Position numbers and translations under genes: made by a program. Shown here piece after piece: positions 28,520-37,900 of a stretch of 64,000 nt of DNA (the first letter of the stretch is position 1; each line of letters opens with the position of its first letter). The DNA is taken from positions 62,001-126,000 of the forward strand of contig NZ_GL876926.1 in NCBI RefSeq assembly GCF_000192575.1, read 5' to 3'. This stretch comes from Novosphingobium nitrogenifigens DSM 19370. Its GTDB lineage: Bacteria; Pseudomonadota; Alphaproteobacteria; Sphingomonadales; Sphingomonadaceae. The notes under the pieces are model-generated. The model did no database searches. It was not told where the DNA came from and saw only the letters and a list, made by a program, of their open reading frames with translations.

Positions 28520-29074
28520 ATGACCGATACCCTGACCGCCCGAGAAGTCCTGCCTGCCGGGACATGGGACGACAGTCTTGCCGCCGATTTCATCGTGCTC
28601 GACTATGAAGCTCGGCACCGTCGCCGGTTCCGCTATATCGCGCGGGGCGGCACCGATTTCGTGCTCGATCTCGCCCGCGCGACCATGTTGCGCCACGGCG
28701 ACGGCCTGAAGCTGTCCGACGGACGGATCGTCCGCATCGAAGCCGTGCCCGAGCCTTTGATGACTGTGCGCGGCAAAGGGGCGCTCGACCTCTTGCGGCT
28801 GGCCTGGCACATCGGCAACCGGCATTTGCCCGCCGAAATTCACGAGGATCATATCCTCTTGCGACGCGACGGGGTGATCCTCGAGATGTTGCTGGGGCTG
28901 GGGGCGGAAGTCGATGTGGTCGACGCGCCGTTCACGCCGGAAGGCGGCGCCTATGCGGGGCATGACCACGGCGATCACGGGCATGGCCACAGTCATGGGC
29001 ACGGCCATGGTCATGATCACGGGCACCACGATCATGACCATCACCACGGGCATCACCACGACCATGCCCACTGA
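28520..29074 (+). CDS. ureE: Urease accessory nickel metallochaperone UreE with long His tail
   Basis: A 184-residue protein. The N-terminal peptide-binding domain and the central domain (LRLAWHIGNRHLPAEIHEDH, near residue 100) are normal. The C-terminal part, from about residue 150, is a long His/Asp/Gly tail with over twenty histidines that can bind several nickel ions. ATG 28520 is used; a GTG lies one codon before. The DNA coding for the tail overlaps the start of ureF. Confidence 0.93.
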   Translation: MTDTLTAREVLPAGTWDDSLAADFIVLDYEARHRRRFRYIARGGTDFVLDLARATMLRHGDGLKLSDGRIVRIEAVPEPLMTVRGKGALDLLRLAWHIGNRHLPAEIHEDHILLRRDGVILEMLLGLGAEVDVVDAPFTPEGGAYAGHDHGDHGHGHSHGHGHGHDHGHHDHDHHHGHHHDHAH

Positions 29075-29744
29075 CGCCGCGCTGCATCGGTTGCTGGCGT
29101 GGACATCGCCCAGTTATCCGATCGGCGCTTTCAGTTACAGCCACGGGCTTGAGACTGCCGTTTCCACCGGCGCGGTCGTCGGTCCCGATGCGCTCGCCGC
29201 CTATGTCGAGGCGGTGCTGGAACGCGGGGGCGGATGGACGCAGGCGGTGCTCTATGTCCACGCCTGGCGCGCCGCCGGGGATGCGGCCGCGTTCGACGAG
29301 ATTGCAGAGCTTGCTGCCGCATTCGTCGCCACGGCCGAAACCGCGCTCGAAAGTCATCAGCAGGGACGCGCTTTCCTGCAAGTCACGCGTGAGGCGTGGC
29401 CGCATAAGGCCCTCGACGGATTCGCCGCGCGCATGGCCGGGCGTCCGGTTGCCCACGTCGCCGTCTTCGCTCTTGCCGCTGCCGCGCACGGCGTGCCGCT
29501 GTCCGCCGGGTTGCATGCCATGTTGCATGGGCTTGCCGCCAATCTGGTTTCGGCGGGTGTGCGTCTTGTCCCGCTGGGCCAGACCGACGGGCAACGCGTG
29601 ACGGCGCGACTGGCCCGGATCATTCCGGGTATTGTCGACCGTGCGCTGTCCGCCTCGCTCGATGCCTGTGGCAGCTCGGCTCCCCGGCTCGACCTTGCCT
29701 CGATCCATCACGAAACGCTTTATACCAGGCTGTTCCGATCATGA
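29064..29744 (+). CDS. ureF: Urease accessory protein UreF
   Basis: A 226-residue all-helical protein with the hallmark [21 protein letters not shown]. The ATG at 29064 lies inside the last codons of ureE (11-base overlap) in another frame. A longer frame that begins in the His-rich repeat DNA is only a shadow. UreF acts with UreD and UreG in nickel insertion. The stop overlaps the ureG start by four bases. Confidence 0.93.
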   Translation: MPTDAALHRLLAWTSPSYPIGAFSYSHGLETAVSTGAVVGPDALAAYVEAVLERGGGWTQAVLYVHAWRAAGDAAAFDEIAELAAAFVATAETALESHQQGRAFLQVTREAWPHKALDGFAARMAGRPVAHVAVFALAAAAHGVPLSAGLHAMLHGLAANLVSAGVRLVPLGQTDGQRVTARLARIIPGIVDRALSASLDACGSSAPRLDLASIHHETLYTRLFRS

Positions 29745-30409
29745 CCCAGACCGAAACTTTCGCACCCGTTTCCACCCATGGCCCGCTGCGCATCGGCATC
29801 GGCGGCCCGGTCGGCTCGGGCAAGACCGCACTGACCGATCGCCTGTGCAAGGCGATGCGCGACCGCTATGACATCGCGGCGATCACCAACGACATCTATA
29901 CGCGCGAGGACGCCGAATTCCTCACCCGGTCCGGCGCGCTCGATCCCGAACGGATCATGGGCGTCGAAACCGGCGGATGCCCGCATACCGCGATCCGTGA
30001 GGACGCGAGCATCAACCTTGCCGCCGTCGAGGACATGTGCGCCCGTTTTCCCACGCTGGAAGCGATCTTCATCGAAAGCGGCGGCGACAACCTGTCCGCG
30101 ACGTTCAGCCCCGAACTCGCCGACATCACCATTTACGTCATCGACGTTTCGGCGGGCGACAAGATCCCGCGTAAGGGCGGTCCCGGCATCACCCGGTCGG
30201 ACCTGCTCGTCATCAACAAGATCGACCTTGCCCCGCTGGTCGGTGCCGATCTTGGCGTGATGGACCGCGACGCGCGCAAGATGCGCGGCGAACGCCCGTT
30301 CCTGTTCACCAATCTCAAGGAGAACAAGGGGCTGGATGAGATCATCGATTTCATCGTCAAATCGGGAGGCCTGGGCCCCGGTCGGCCCCGGGTATCCGAC
30401 CCCCAGTAA
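29741..30409 (+). CDS. ureG: Urease accessory GTPase UreG
   Basis: A 222-residue SIMIBI-class GTPase with P-loop [10 protein letters not shown] at residues 21-30, the nickel-binding CPH in [11 protein letters not shown], and [15 protein letters not shown]. It couples GTP hydrolysis to nickel transfer into urease. It closes the urease operon. No urea or nickel transporter gene follows within the window. Confidence 0.95.
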   Translation: MTQTETFAPVSTHGPLRIGIGGPVGSGKTALTDRLCKAMRDRYDIAAITNDIYTREDAEFLTRSGALDPERIMGVETGGCPHTAIREDASINLAAVEDMCARFPTLEAIFIESGGDNLSATFSPELADITIYVIDVSAGDKIPRKGGPGITRSDLLVINKIDLAPLVGADLGVMDRDARKMRGERPFLFTNLKENKGLDEIIDFIVKSGGLGPGRPRVSDPQ

Positions 30410-30435
30410 CCCTTGCCGGATCGAACGGGCCAGCG

Positions 30436-30696
30436 ATGAAGAAGAAGCGCCGCTATCTCACCGCGACGATGCCGGACGGGTATGTGAAGACGATCGGGCC
30501 GACGACCGACACCTTCACCCATTACTGGCGGATCGTTGCCGTGCTCGAAAACGGCAAGACCGAAGTGTTCTGGGGCCATACCCGTTCGCTGGCCGAAGCC
30601 CGGCGCAAGCGCGCGCCGGTGGACGAGGCTGCAAGGATACGGGGATGGAAGAGCTTCGTCTTCGAGATTGCCGAACTGGTCGAAACGCCGGCCTGA
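30436..30696 (+). CDS. Small basic hypothetical protein, 86 residues
   Basis: Reads MKKKRRYLTATMPDGYVKTI with DTFTHYWRIVAVLENGKTEV and a charged Arg-rich middle; no signal or membrane helix. It lies 26 bp after ureG on the same strand. No family recognised; the composition is protein-like. Confidence 0.6.
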   Translation: MKKKRRYLTATMPDGYVKTIGPTTDTFTHYWRIVAVLENGKTEVFWGHTRSLAEARRKRAPVDEAARIRGWKSFVFEIAELVETPA

Positions 30697-30773
30697 GAGG
30701 GCGGTATCCGGGGAACCGGGACCTCGGCTGCGCGCCGTTTGTGTGACACCGGCCAATGCCCTATGGGGGGGCG

Positions 30774-31367
30774 ATGTCGACACCCAGGGATATTGCCGAA
30801 CTCGGCAAGCGCGTGGCCGCCCAGCACGGCTGGCCCGCTGCCAAGGCTTTCAAGGCCTATGAAATGAACGAAGCCGATCGCGCGGCGCTGTCGCAATGCG
30901 CGCTGGAGATTCTCAAGGTGTTTCCCCCTGTTCCGGGCGCTTCGGCGCTGATGAGCGCGGCGCTGGCGGTGGCTCTCGAACGCCGGATCGACGCCCCGAT
31001 CCACCTTGTCGCGGGGACTTTGTCAGTCGCGGGCGAACCCGTTTTCGGCAATCGCGAACCTTTCGATGGGGCGCAGGTCTTCGCGACCCCGCAACCCGAC
31101 TGGGATGGCCACGTCTGGGTCATGGTCGGTCCCTATGTTGCCGACATTGCGATTTTCCGTGCGGCCTATTCGGCGCAGGGCCCGGCGCGGCTGTCCAAGC
31201 ACGTCGACCTGACGTTTGGTCCCAACAAGGGGCTCTATGTCGATCACTGGAAGAAGACCCCGCAACAGGGGCTTCGCTATGAACCGCATTATGTCCTGAG
31301 CGCCGAGGAAGTGACCCGGCTGATGGGCGGCGCGTTCCATGTCATCAAGCAGGCGCAGCCGGACTGA
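30774..31367 (+). CDS. Hypothetical protein, 197 residues
   Basis: Starts at ATG 30774, preceded by GGGGGGCG. The N-terminal half is helical (AALSQCALEILKVFPPVPGASALMSAALAVAL). The C-terminal half is rich in aromatic residues and His (DGHVWVMVGPYVADIAIFRAAY and later YVDHWKKTPQQ, YEPHYVLS). The pattern recalls small bacterial proteins of unknown function sometimes associated with restriction or toxin-like papain folds, but no catalytic motif is certain. Confidence 0.65.
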   Translation: MSTPRDIAELGKRVAAQHGWPAAKAFKAYEMNEADRAALSQCALEILKVFPPVPGASALMSAALAVALERRIDAPIHLVAGTLSVAGEPVFGNREPFDGAQVFATPQPDWDGHVWVMVGPYVADIAIFRAAYSAQGPARLSKHVDLTFGPNKGLYVDHWKKTPQQGLRYEPHYVLSAEEVTRLMGGAFHVIKQAQPD

Positions 31368-31406
31368 TCCGGCACCGCCGCTTTCCAATCCTTGCCGGAG
31401 CCGCCG

Positions 31407-31796
31407 ATGCAGTCATCCCCCGACCTTGCCATCCGCCTTCAACGCAGCGCCTTCAACCGCGCGCTGGCCGAACGCGATGTGTCCGCTCTCGGCGCCTTCC
31501 TTGCGCCCAATGCGGTTCTCGTCACCGGCACCGACAGCGCTCTCCTGTCGGGCCGCAAGGCGCAGCTTTTGGCGTGGAGGCGGGAGTTTTCCGCATCCGA
31601 CCCGACGATTTACACCCGCACGCCGGAAACCATTACCGTGTCCCGGATCGAACCGATCGGTTTCGAACACGGCCATTGGCAAGGTGTCGCGGCATCGACC
31701 GGAACCACGCTTGCGAGCGGCACTTATACGGCCAAGTGGCGTCAGTTCGGTTCGGCCTGGATGATCGAAGCGGAACTCTACCTGACGCTGGCCTGA
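31407..31796 (+). CDS. SnoaL/NTF2-like (DUF4440-type) protein
   Basis: A 129-residue protein with the cone-fold pattern: a helical N-terminus (FNRALAERDVSALGAFLAPNAVLVTGTDS), then alternating strands ending TYTAKWRQFGSAWMIEAELYLT. Such proteins are small enzymes or ligand binders. ATG 31407 is preferred over an in-frame TTG at 31392. It abuts the convergent gene at 31797 with no gap. Confidence 0.65.
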   Translation: MQSSPDLAIRLQRSAFNRALAERDVSALGAFLAPNAVLVTGTDSALLSGRKAQLLAWRREFSASDPTIYTRTPETITVSRIEPIGFEHGHWQGVAASTGTTLASGTYTAKWRQFGSAWMIEAELYLTLA

Positions 31797-32315
31797 TCAC
31801 CCGGACCGGCCGAGTTCATGCTCCACCGACCCCGCTTCTTCGGCCAATGTCCGCTGCAATTGCGCCAGCATGGTGCGCACGATCACTTTGTGCGCAGGGC
31901 CGACCGGTATCATATAGGTGTGCCCGAACCAGTTGTGGACGATCACCGAGGACGTGATCGATAGCCTTGTCTCCTTGACCGAAATACAGGTCATGACATC
32001 AAGATGCCGGTCCCGCTCGGTCAGCAGCAGAGCCTCTGGCCCCACCCCTTCGACAAGGAAGAAATCGAGCCGCTCCCCGACCACCACCGCATCCTTTCGC
32101 TGCCCGGAAAATCCCCCGATCCGCTTCACCCCGAACCGCGCCGAAATCGCATCCCGAACCCGAAACGCCCACTTCAGCCCCGGCCAAGGCTTCTCCATCA
32201 GGATGTTCCACGCCTCCAACAGACCGACCGCACGCGGCAAGTCGATCGACTGCCTGTCGAAATAATCGAGCTTTTCCCAAGGCCCGATCAAATGCCCGCG
32301 TTCAACCTCGCCCAT
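31797..32315 (-). CDS. DUF2867-family protein
   Basis: A 172-residue protein with MEKPWPGLKWAFRVRDAISA and VVVGERLDFFLVEGVGPEAL, then TRLSITSSVIVHNWFGHTYMIPVGPAHKVIVRTML, which matches the DUF2867 pattern seen alone or fused to nucleoside-sugar epimerase-like proteins. Function unknown. Confidence 0.65.
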   Translation of the reverse strand: MGEVERGHLIGPWEKLDYFDRQSIDLPRAVGLLEAWNILMEKPWPGLKWAFRVRDAISARFGVKRIGGFSGQRKDAVVVGERLDFFLVEGVGPEALLLTERDRHLDVMTCISVKETRLSITSSVIVHNWFGHTYMIPVGPAHKVIVRTMLAQLQRTLAEEAGSVEHELGRSG

Positions 32316-32438
32316 ACACCGGCTCCTCGGTTGTGATCCTCGGCAATAGCATGGCTGTGTCGGCTTTCGTTAGGAACTGCCGCTGTGGCGCGCCGAAAGT
32401 GATCTGACCGTTTGAACCAGCACTGGCGTTGTCTCGGT

Positions 32439-33506
32439 TCAGGACGGTTGCGGAACTCGCTGACCGACTGCGCGGCGCGCGCGTTGGGCCCAAACGGTCT
32501 GTATGATAGCGATGACCGAGGCTGCGGCAAACGAAGCAACCAGCGCCAGCGCATGAAGCATGGCATAATGGCCCGGATACGTTCGCGCCATGACTTCATT
32601 TGCAGGCGCCAGTACCCTGATGATCGGCAAGTGCACGGCATAGATCGGAAACGACAGCCTGCCTGCGCGACGCAACCAGATACCCACCCGGGCAGGAACC
32701 GGGGCGGACGAAGCCACCCAAAGGCACCACGGGAATAGCACAAGACATGTGACAATATCGCCAATGACGCGCACCGGCCCTCGCCAGTTCGCAGTCGGAA
32801 ACTGGTTTATGAGGACGATGATAACCACCGGCGCCAACAGCGATAGCTGCCACGAGACAACCGGCCCGGGCGGAGCGATCAACCTGCGCCGCGCAAGCAA
32901 CATGCCCGCCACATAGCTGAAGCCGCCGCGAGGCAAGCCCTGCCACCAATTGTTGACACCGGGACCGCCCGTGTTCTCGCCCAGCACGGCAATCGACACA
33001 ATCAACAGCAACGCCAGAACTCCTGCCAGCTGTGCCAGTTGCCTGTCGTTCATCCGCTTGAGCACGAAGCCATGCGCTATATTGGCGAGCAATTCTTGCA
33101 TCAGCGACCACTGTACCGAGTTGAGAGGAAAGATATCTCCCCCGGAAAAGAGGTTGGGCACCATCACTAGGCCAAGTGCTATGTTGGCAATGGTCATGCT
33201 GACCGGCGAGGCTCCGCCCATTAGCAAAGCGCCATTTACCAGGCCGATCGCGGTCATGGGGAGAAAGCGGCGAAACCGGACCTTGAAGAAAGTCAGGCCA
33301 TCGATAGACATGCGCCCGTTCTTTTCGATGGATAGCGTAAGAACAAAACCGCTGATCAGAAAAAACAAGTCAACAAACAGATAACCTCTGCGAAACAGTC
33401 CGTTAGTACAGAACAGATTTTCCGCATGATAAAAAACAACGGCCGCTGCCGCGATTGTACGCATGGCGTCAATCAGCGGCAGGCGCTCACGCCCGCTTCC
33501 ACGCAT
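32439..33506 (-). CDS. Acyltransferase family 3 integral membrane protein
   Basis: A 355-residue polytopic protein with about ten membrane helices. It opens with LIDAMRTIAAAAVVFYHAENLF, which carries the conserved N-terminal His of acyltransferase_3 enzymes, followed by GYLFVDLFFLISGFVLTLS. These enzymes O-acylate surface sugars or lipids using acyl-CoA. The DNA is visibly richer in A and T than its surroundings, especially in the first 300 bp of the gene, so recent horizontal acquisition is possible. It stands alone. Confidence 0.82.
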   Translation of the reverse strand: MRGSGRERLPLIDAMRTIAAAAVVFYHAENLFCTNGLFRRGYLFVDLFFLISGFVLTLSIEKNGRMSIDGLTFFKVRFRRFLPMTAIGLVNGALLMGGASPVSMTIANIALGLVMVPNLFSGGDIFPLNSVQWSLMQELLANIAHGFVLKRMNDRQLAQLAGVLALLLIVSIAVLGENTGGPGVNNWWQGLPRGGFSYVAGMLLARRRLIAPPGPVVSWQLSLLAPVVIIVLINQFPTANWRGPVRVIGDIVTCLVLFPWCLWVASSAPVPARVGIWLRRAGRLSFPIYAVHLPIIRVLAPANEVMARTYPGHYAMLHALALVASFAAASVIAIIQTVWAQRARRAVGQRVPQPS

Positions 33507-34035
33507 TATTGTCCCCAGATTCTAGCACTTCCGCGGGCGGCAATAGGCAAATGAGCTGTGATGTCACCAAAAATTTCGTACGATAAGAAACGGTTGGCGG
33601 ATTTCGCCAGGATTCCCGGCACCGTCACGCGCCCAAGCCCGCCTTCATCCATCCCGATGAAAAGCCGTCAGGGTAGCCAAAAGTCAGGGAGTGCCGGGAT
33701 CAACCTCACCGGGCTCATTTTTCCGCAGCGAACTGACCCGACGATATGGCGCCACCGCTGCTTGCTGCCTTTCAGAACGTTCGATGCTGGACTGACAGCC
33801 GCACTTTTGATCTCGGCTTGCGGATGGCGGCTTCGTCCCAAACTCGGTCGGTGGGGGTTACGGCGGGGCGTACCTCGTCGGCTGCCGGGAGCGCGAGGGC
33901 GATGGCCCTCGCATCCTTCTTTTCCTCTCTCATCCTCTGATAACAAGGCAGTGGCCAAGTTCGTCGGGAATGCGCAGTGATCGCAGATGGGGTTGCCGGA
34001 TTTGCGGCGACTCGAAAACGGCGAGGGGATAGGTG
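33507..34035. other. 529 bp intergenic stretch without a convincing gene
   Basis: Open frames here lack recognisable domains. The stretch contains a hairpin with 8-bp arms (33893-33900 with 33905-33912) followed by ATCCTTCTTTTCC, which looks like a plus-strand terminator with no obvious gene before it. It may be a degraded locus at the edge of the AT-richer acyltransferase segment. Confidence 0.4.
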
Positions 34036-35811
34036 ATGAAGGCGCGGTTGCTGGCTTCGATTGGGATGGTCCTGACACCGGTTGCGGCCATGGCGGCTCC
34101 TCCCGTTGCGGCCGACGTGGTCTTTACCCATGGCGCCATTCACACGCTCGACGCCGGGGACCGGGTGGTTTCCGCGCTGGCGGTGCGGGACGGGCGGATC
34201 GTCTATGTGGGGGATGATGCCGGGGCCTTGGCGTTGGCCGGGGCGGGGACGCGCAAGGTCGATCTCAAAGGGCGGGTGGTGATGCCCGGTCTGATCGACG
34301 GGCACATGCATCCTCTGGCCGGTGGGTTGGGGCTGTTGTCGTGCACGCTCGATTATCGACGCCTGACCATTCCGGAAATGCAGGGGATCGTGAAGGGGTG
34401 CCTCGATCACGGAGGCTCTGCGGCGGAAGGGAAATGGCTGGTCGTCATCAACTGGTTCCAGCAGGAAACCCAGCCGATCGGGGTGGAGACGACAAAGGCC
34501 TTGCTCGATGCTTTGCCCACGAAGCGGCCGATCATCATTCAATCCTCGTTCGGGCATTCGACGCTGGCCAATAGCCGCGCGCTGGAACTGGCGGGGATCA
34601 CGGGAAAGACGCCCGACCCGGTGGGCGGACAGATCCATCACGACGCGAACGGGCAGCCGACGGGATTGCTGGAGGATGCAGCGCAGCATCTGTTGAGCCG
34701 ACTGGTGCCTCCGCCTACGGTCGCAGACAATCATGCGGCAGCGCGGGCGGCTCTGGCTGCCATGGCAAAGCAGGGCGTCACCGGCTTTCTCGACGCGGCG
34801 GCTCCGCCCGAGGCGGTTGAGGCCTTTTCGACAGTAGCGAAGGAAGGCGGCCTGACCGCGCGGGCGCATTTCGCCCCGGTGATCGAGCCCAAGGATGGGC
34901 CCGCGCCGGACAAGGCGATTGCCGGGATCGTCGCCTTGCGCAAGGCGTACGATCAGGGCGAACTGAGCCCGCAACCGGGGATTACCGTTCGCAATGTAAA
35001 GCTGTTCATGGACGGCGTGATCACGGCGCCTGCCTTTACCGGCGTGATGTTGCAACCCTATCGCGTGAACAAGGGGACGGCCGACATGCCCGACTGGCAG
35101 CCCAGTGGCGGCACTGGGCCTGCGCCCTATTTCCCGCAGCCGGTGCTCGATCCGCTGGTGCAGAAACTCGCCGCCCTGGGGTTCGATCCGCATATGCATG
35201 CCGATGGCGACGGCGCGGTACGCATTGCGCTCAACGCCAGCGAAGCCTTGCGCAAGGCGCATCCCGAGTGGGGCACGCGTCCCGCGATCGCCCATGACGA
35301 GAGCGTCGATCCGGCCGACTATGCCCGGTACAAGGCCTTGGGCGTCATTCCCGTCCTGTCGTTCCAATGGGAAAAGCAGGCTGCCGATACGGTTGGCGGG
35401 GCGAAGGAGTTCATGGGCCCCGACCGCTATGCCCGGCTGGAACCGTCGGGCTATCTGACGCAGGCGGGCGCGCCGATTGCCTATGGCAGTGACTGGCCGG
35501 TCGATCCGCTCGACGAATGGTTCGCGCTCAAGGTCGGGGTGACCCGGTTGAACGCGCCGTCGGCGGGCGAGCAATATGCCCATCCGCTGCCCGGACCCGG
35601 ATTGACGGTAGCGCAGGCCGTCCATGCGATCACGACCGGCGCTGCCTATGAATTGCGCATGGAAAAGGTGGCCGGATCGCTCGAACCGGGCAAGTTTGCC
35701 GATCTTATCGAAATCGATCGCGACATCTTTGCCGGGGATCCCCGCGCCATTGCCGATACGCGGGTGCTGATGACGATGGTCGGTGGAAAGGTCGTCTACT
35801 CGGCGGACTGA
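34036..35811 (+). CDS. Secreted amidohydrolase-family protein (amidohydrolase 3)
   Basis: A 591-residue precursor with a signal peptide (MKARLLASIGMVLTPVAAMA). The amidohydrolase composite domain has the metal motif GLIDGHMHPL near residue 88, HADGDGAVR near 390, AYGSDWPVDPLDEW near 485, and the closing GKFADLIEIDRDIF. This is the YtcJ-like N-substituted formamide deformylase branch, whose substrates are mostly unknown. ATG 34036 is preferred; a GTG lies one codon before. Its end overlaps the convergent Lrp-type gene by 16 bp. Confidence 0.82.
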   Translation: MKARLLASIGMVLTPVAAMAAPPVAADVVFTHGAIHTLDAGDRVVSALAVRDGRIVYVGDDAGALALAGAGTRKVDLKGRVVMPGLIDGHMHPLAGGLGLLSCTLDYRRLTIPEMQGIVKGCLDHGGSAAEGKWLVVINWFQQETQPIGVETTKALLDALPTKRPIIIQSSFGHSTLANSRALELAGITGKTPDPVGGQIHHDANGQPTGLLEDAAQHLLSRLVPPPTVADNHAAARAALAAMAKQGVTGFLDAAAPPEAVEAFSTVAKEGGLTARAHFAPVIEPKDGPAPDKAIAGIVALRKAYDQGELSPQPGITVRNVKLFMDGVITAPAFTGVMLQPYRVNKGTADMPDWQPSGGTGPAPYFPQPVLDPLVQKLAALGFDPHMHADGDGAVRIALNASEALRKAHPEWGTRPAIAHDESVDPADYARYKALGVIPVLSFQWEKQAADTVGGAKEFMGPDRYARLEPSGYLTQAGAPIAYGSDWPVDPLDEWFALKVGVTRLNAPSAGEQYAHPLPGPGLTVAQAVHAITTGAAYELRMEKVAGSLEPGKFADLIEIDRDIFAGDPRAIADTRVLMTMVGGKVVYSAD

Positions 35812-36323
35812 CGGGGAAGCCCTGCGCGCAAGGGATCGGACCGGACGATTTCGCGCAGGGCGACAAGCGTTTCGAAACCCCGGACATTCTCGTCCGAGGC
35901 CAGAACTTCGTCGGCGAAGCGCTGATAGGCTTCGATCGAGGGCACCGCGACGGTGATAAGAAAATCGGCCCGGCCGGTGACATTCCAGGCACCGATCACT
36001 TCGGGCCGCTGTTCGAGCCGCGAGACAAGCGCCTTTTCCCGCACCAGCCCGGTCTGGTTCAATTCGACCAGAACGTGGATTGTGATCGACGGGGCAAGTC
36101 GTGCCGGATCGATCAGCGACACGTCGGCGACGATCACGCCGGTCGTTCGCAGTCGCCGAAGACGTCGTAAAACCGCGCTTTCCGATAGACTTACCTGTTG
36201 CGCGATGGAGCGTGCGGGTTCCAGATTGTTGCGACGCACGATCGCAAGGATTCGCTGATCGAATTCATCGAGTTCGACGGTTTTGATCGAGGCAGGCCAT
36301 TTTTGTGACGGAAACAGGCGCAT
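35796..36323 (-). CDS. Lrp/AsnC-family transcriptional regulator
   Basis: A 175-residue protein with an N-terminal HTH (LDEFDQRILAIVRRNNLEPARSIAQQVSLSESAVLRRLRRLRTTGVI) and an RAM effector domain (VLVELNQTGLVREKALVSRL, then AWNVTGRADFLITVAVPSIE). These proteins sense amino acids. It diverges from an RhtA-type exporter gene across about 50 bp, the classic arrangement in which an Lrp-like regulator controls an amino-acid exporter. Confidence 0.87.
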   Translation of the reverse strand: MRLFPSQKWPASIKTVELDEFDQRILAIVRRNNLEPARSIAQQVSLSESAVLRRLRRLRTTGVIVADVSLIDPARLAPSITIHVLVELNQTGLVREKALVSRLEQRPEVIGAWNVTGRADFLITVAVPSIEAYQRFADEVLASDENVRGFETLVALREIVRSDPLRAGLPRQSAE

Positions 36324-36374
36324 GATGGCTGAATTCGGCGCCCTTCGCCAGAGCAGACCGGCTATAGGAGCCGC

Positions 36375-37250
36375 ATGACGACCATGACTGCCTCGACCCG
36401 TTCCGCTTCCCCGTTGCTGACGCGTGCGCTCCCTTATCTGGCGCTGGCGGGATCGATGTCTTCGGTCTGCGTCGGGACGTCGATTGCCAAGCATCTGTTC
36501 CCGGTGATCGGTGCGCCGGGGGCGGTTGCCTATCGGGTCGGGTTTGCCGCGATCATCATGTCGGTGCTGTTCCGCCCCTGGCGGACGAAATTGACGCGCG
36601 CGGACAAAGTGGCGGTGATCCGCTACGGGATCGTGCTCGGGCTGATGAATCTCAGCTTTTACATGTCGTTGCGCACGCTCCCGCTCGGACTTGGCATGGC
36701 GATCGAGTTCCTCGGGCCGCTGACGGTGTCCGTCGTGAAATCGCGTCGTCCGCGTGATATTCTCATGGTTCTTCTTGCGGCAGGTGGTCTGGCGCTGCTG
36801 CTGCCTTTGCGCGAAGCACAGCACGGGCTCGATCCGGTCGGCGTGATCTTTGCGCTCGGGGCCGGGGTCTGCTGGGGGCTCTACATCATCTTTGGCCAGC
36901 GCACCGGGAATATTCCGGCGGTTCAGGCGGTGACGCTGGGTATGGCAACCGCGTCGATCTTTGCAGTGCCGATCGGCGTGGCGTCGGCCGGTGCGGCGAT
37001 CCTGTCGCCGCCGGTGATCGTGCTGGGTCTGGGGACAGCGATCCTGTCGAGCGCCATTCCCTATACGCTCGACATGGTGGCGATGAAGCGCATTCCGGCG
37101 GGACGTTTCGGTATCCTGATGAGCGTCGAACCGGCGGTGGGCGCTTTTGCCGGAGCCATGCTGCTGGGCGAACACCTGACGATGCAGCAGTGGCTGGCAA
37201 TCGGACTGGTGATCGCGGCCTCGATCGGATCGGTCATGCCTTCGGAATGA
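36375..37250 (+). CDS. rhtA: EamA-family exporter, RhtA-like (threonine/homoserine efflux type)
   Basis: A 291-residue protein with about ten membrane helices in two EamA repeats. Features such as GAPGAVAYRVGFAAIIM, LPLGLGMAIEFLGPL and SSAIPYTLDMVAMKRIPAGRFGILMSVEPAVGAF follow RhtA closely. It probably exports amino acids. A second in-frame ATG at 36384 is an alternative start. It is divergent from the Lrp-type gene and its last 17 bases overlap the convergent gene at 37234. Confidence 0.82.
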   Translation: MTTMTASTRSASPLLTRALPYLALAGSMSSVCVGTSIAKHLFPVIGAPGAVAYRVGFAAIIMSVLFRPWRTKLTRADKVAVIRYGIVLGLMNLSFYMSLRTLPLGLGMAIEFLGPLTVSVVKSRRPRDILMVLLAAGGLALLLPLREAQHGLDPVGVIFALGAGVCWGLYIIFGQRTGNIPAVQAVTLGMATASIFAVPIGVASAGAAILSPPVIVLGLGTAILSSAIPYTLDMVAMKRIPAGRFGILMSVEPAVGAFAGAMLLGEHLTMQQWLAIGLVIAASIGSVMPSE

Positions 37251-37887
37251 TCCGCGCTCCGGCGGCCCGTCGGTGGCGGCGATAGAGCGCCGTCCACAGG
37301 CCAAGGCCGCCGAGCGTCACATATAGCAGGACCGGCCCCGCCACGAGATAGACAGGCATCGGTACAGTCCAGATCAGCACCACCGAGACGAGCACATCGG
37401 CGAGGAGGCCAAAGCCCCAGACCAGCGTCATGACCATGATGGTCCGCCGGATGGAGCTTTCCCCGGAACGGCGTTCGAACTCGGCCAGTTCCTCACCGGA
37501 TTCCCGTGCAAGCGTGGCGCGGGCGAGCGGCAGGATCAGCGGTTTCCCGATTGCCGCCGAACCTAGGAATGCGAGCGCGATCGCCAGAGTGACCATCTTT
37601 TCGCGCAGGGCGAGCCAGCGAACCGACCCGCCACCGAAAAAGGCCAGCAACGAAAGTGCAATGCCCGCCAGTGCCAGCACCGACAAGGCATCGAGCTTTC
37701 GTTTCCGTGCGAGCCCGATCAGGCTCCAGATCAGGGGCGGGAGCGAGGAAACGAGCAAGGCCTCGACTTCGCCCCGGTGCCCGACGGTCATTTCATAGAG
37801 CGCGAGCGGTGCGAGGATATTGACCAGTGCTTCGGCCGCGATGACGCCACCATTGTGACGGATCAGGGATCGGATCGGACTTCCCAT
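37234..37887 (-). CDS. VC0807-like multi-pass membrane protein
   Basis: A 217-residue protein with about six hydrophobic segments. It starts MGSPIRSLIRHNGGVIAAEAL and includes EALLVSSLPPLIWSLIGLARKRKLDALSVLALAGIALSL, which resembles the VC0807 family of unknown function. ATG 37887 lies only 28 bp from the divergent TetR gene's ATG, so the TetR protein is likely to control both. Confidence 0.68.
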   Translation of the reverse strand: MGSPIRSLIRHNGGVIAAEALVNILAPLALYEMTVGHRGEVEALLVSSLPPLIWSLIGLARKRKLDALSVLALAGIALSLLAFFGGGSVRWLALREKMVTLAIALAFLGSAAIGKPLILPLARATLARESGEELAEFERRSGESSIRRTIMVMTLVWGFGLLADVLVSVVLIWTVPMPVYLVAGPVLLYVTLGGLGLWTALYRRHRRAAGARIIPKA

Positions 37888-37900
37888 GGCGCATCCCAAT

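Noticed and set aside
33558..33980. 140-codon frame upstream of the amidohydrolase
   Set aside because: Residue composition is Arg/Pro/Ser-rich like translated spacer, and a hairpin sits inside it.
35796..37304. A 502-codon minus-strand frame that would extend the Lrp-type regulator
   Set aside because: The extension lies antisense to the RhtA-like exporter and lacks domain features. The HTH protein begins at 36323.
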